Assembly: GCF_009759665.1 (NCBI RefSeq) | Contig: NZ_WQNE01000002.1 | Location: 62,001 to 126,000, forward strand | Origin: Bradyrhizobium cajani | Lineage (GTDB): Bacteria; Pseudomonadota; Alphaproteobacteria; Rhizobiales; Xanthobacteraceae | Direction of reading: 5' to 3' | Length of the DNA: 64,000 nucleotides | Part shown: piece by piece, positions 63,347 through 64,000 of the stretch | Layout of the letters: each line of letters opens with the position of its first letter | How positions within the stretch are numbered: position 1 is the first letter of the stretch | Made by a program: the position numbers and the translations under genes | Notes under the pieces: generated by a model | The model's database searches: none | Told to the model about the DNA's origin: nothing | What the model saw: the letters and a program-made list of their open reading frames with translations, nothing else

Positions 63347-64000
63347 ACTGCCTGCCGAGGCCTACGCCATCATCGAGGGCCGCCACTCCGACCCCTTCCA
63401 TTATCTCGGGCTGCATCCCGAGGGCGGCAGGAGCGTGGTGCGCGCATTTCTGCCCGAGGCCTCCGACGTCGAAGCGGTCGGCGAGCATGGCGAGGTCGCC
63501 CCACTCGATCGCGTCCACGATGCAGGCCTCTTCATCGGCGCGCTGCCCAACGGCTCGAAGCACTACCAGCTGCGCGCGAAGTTCGGCGGCAACATCGTCG
63601 AGTTCGAGGACGCCTATCGCTTCCCGCCGATCCTGACCGATTTCGATCTGTATCTGCTCGGCGAAGGCACCCACCAGCGCCTCTACGACAAGCTCGGCGC
63701 GCATCCGATGAAACTCGAAGGCGTCGACGGCATCGGCTTCGTGGTGCTGGCGCCGAACGCGCGGCGTGTCTCCGTGGTCGGCGACTTCAATTTCTGGGAC
63801 CCGCGGCGTCATCCGATGCGGGTGCGCGGCGTCGGCTATTGGGAATTGTTCATCCCACATGCAAAGCCGGGTAACCACTACAAGTTCGACATCGTCGGCC
63901 CGCACGGCCATCAGCTGCCGCTGAAATCCGATCCGCTGGCCTTCGCCAGCGAGGTGCGGCCGAAGACCGCCTCCATCGTGTTCGACGAAGCCCATCTGCC
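63339..64000 (+). CDS. glgB: 1,4-alpha-glucan branching enzyme, N-terminal part (partial)
   Basis: The first 220 residues are visible and the gene runs off the window. It begins [28 protein letters not shown], the usual GlgB N-terminal carbohydrate-binding module start, followed by [29 protein letters not shown] and the second module [48 protein letters not shown]. It makes alpha-1,6 branches in glucans. Overlap with treS-mak indicates operon expression. The catalytic barrel lies beyond position 64000. Confidence 0.94.
   Translation, partial: MPKLPAEAYAIIEGRHSDPFHYLGLHPEGGRSVVRAFLPEASDVEAVGEHGEVAPLDRVHDAGLFIGALPNGSKHYQLRAKFGGNIVEFEDAYRFPPILTDFDLYLLGEGTHQRLYDKLGAHPMKLEGVDGIGFVVLAPNARRVSVVGDFNFWDPRRHPMRVRGVGYWELFIPHAKPGNHYKFDIVGPHGHQLPLKSDPLAFASEVRPKTASIVFDEAHL

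Overview
This is a GC-rich alphaproteobacterial chromosome segment, almost certainly from Bradyrhizobium. The 389-residue enolase-superfamily gene at 20.4-21.6 kb matches, from memory, the characterised Bradyrhizobium D-tartrate dehydratase residue for residue at its catalytic sites. Gene content (pqqABCDE, PrkA/YeaH/SpoVR, a GlgE/TreS trehalose-glucan cluster), many short palindromic intergenic repeats and a general-stress (EcfG-type) promoter all fit that genus. I saw no rRNA, tRNA, insertion sequence, phage or CRISPR array.

Layout. 0-3.4 kb: end of an RND efflux adaptor and its full HAE1 pump. 3.6-13.7 kb: the most unusual locus. It holds a type I secretion ABC exporter and HlyD adaptor, a low-complexity protein, a DUF4261 protein, an Imm11/DUF1629-like protein, and a 1173-residue protein. 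The last has an N-terminal AHH (HNH/EndoVII-type) nuclease motif, a Pro-rich linker, a glycine-zipper hydrophobic segment, an octapeptide array and C-terminal EF-hand-like calcium motifs. It reads as a T1SS-exported polymorphic toxin with immunity genes just upstream, and the low-complexity protein shares its C-terminal 51-residue pattern, a candidate common export signal. 13.8-24.3 kb: housekeeping and accessory metabolism (CPA2 antiporter with a USP-like tail, MFS transporter with divergent AraC regulator, malonyl-CoA decarboxylase, D-tartrate dehydratase, DUF3297, glutathione peroxidase, amidase, DUF6894). 24.6-29.0 kb: pqqABCDE followed by an overlapping S33 peptidase. 29.2-34.9 kb: a small conserved protein, then a GltD-like iron-sulfur flavoprotein with 2-oxoacid:acceptor oxidoreductase alpha and beta subunits.

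34.9-40.3 kb: small genes including a class III cyclase fused to a formylglycine-enzyme-like domain, an ArsR-SRPBCC pair with twin palindromic operators, and a frameshifted DUF1801 gene. 40.4-45.2 kb: prkA-yeaH-spoVR on the minus strand behind an EcfG-like promoter. 45.3-46.1 kb: a decayed paralogue of the STM3941-like gene at 37.3 kb, ending near a triplicated 18-bp palindromic repeat. 46.4-53.9 kb: a pentose-phosphate operon (tal-pgi fusion, gnd, zwf, pgl, gluconokinase) and a HAD phosphatase. 54.1 kb to the end: alpha-glucan/trehalose genes (GH15, malQ, GlgE-like, TreS-maltokinase fusion, glgB running off the window). The GlgE-like protein lacks the expected catalytic acid/base glutamate.

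How the parts work together: the 3.6-13.7 kb genes would form one export, toxin and immunity unit, the pqq genes supply the cofactor of periplasmic dehydrogenases, and the 46-64 kb genes connect hexose phosphates, NADPH and storage or stress glucans. Functional statements rest on motifs and recalled family features; no database search was run.
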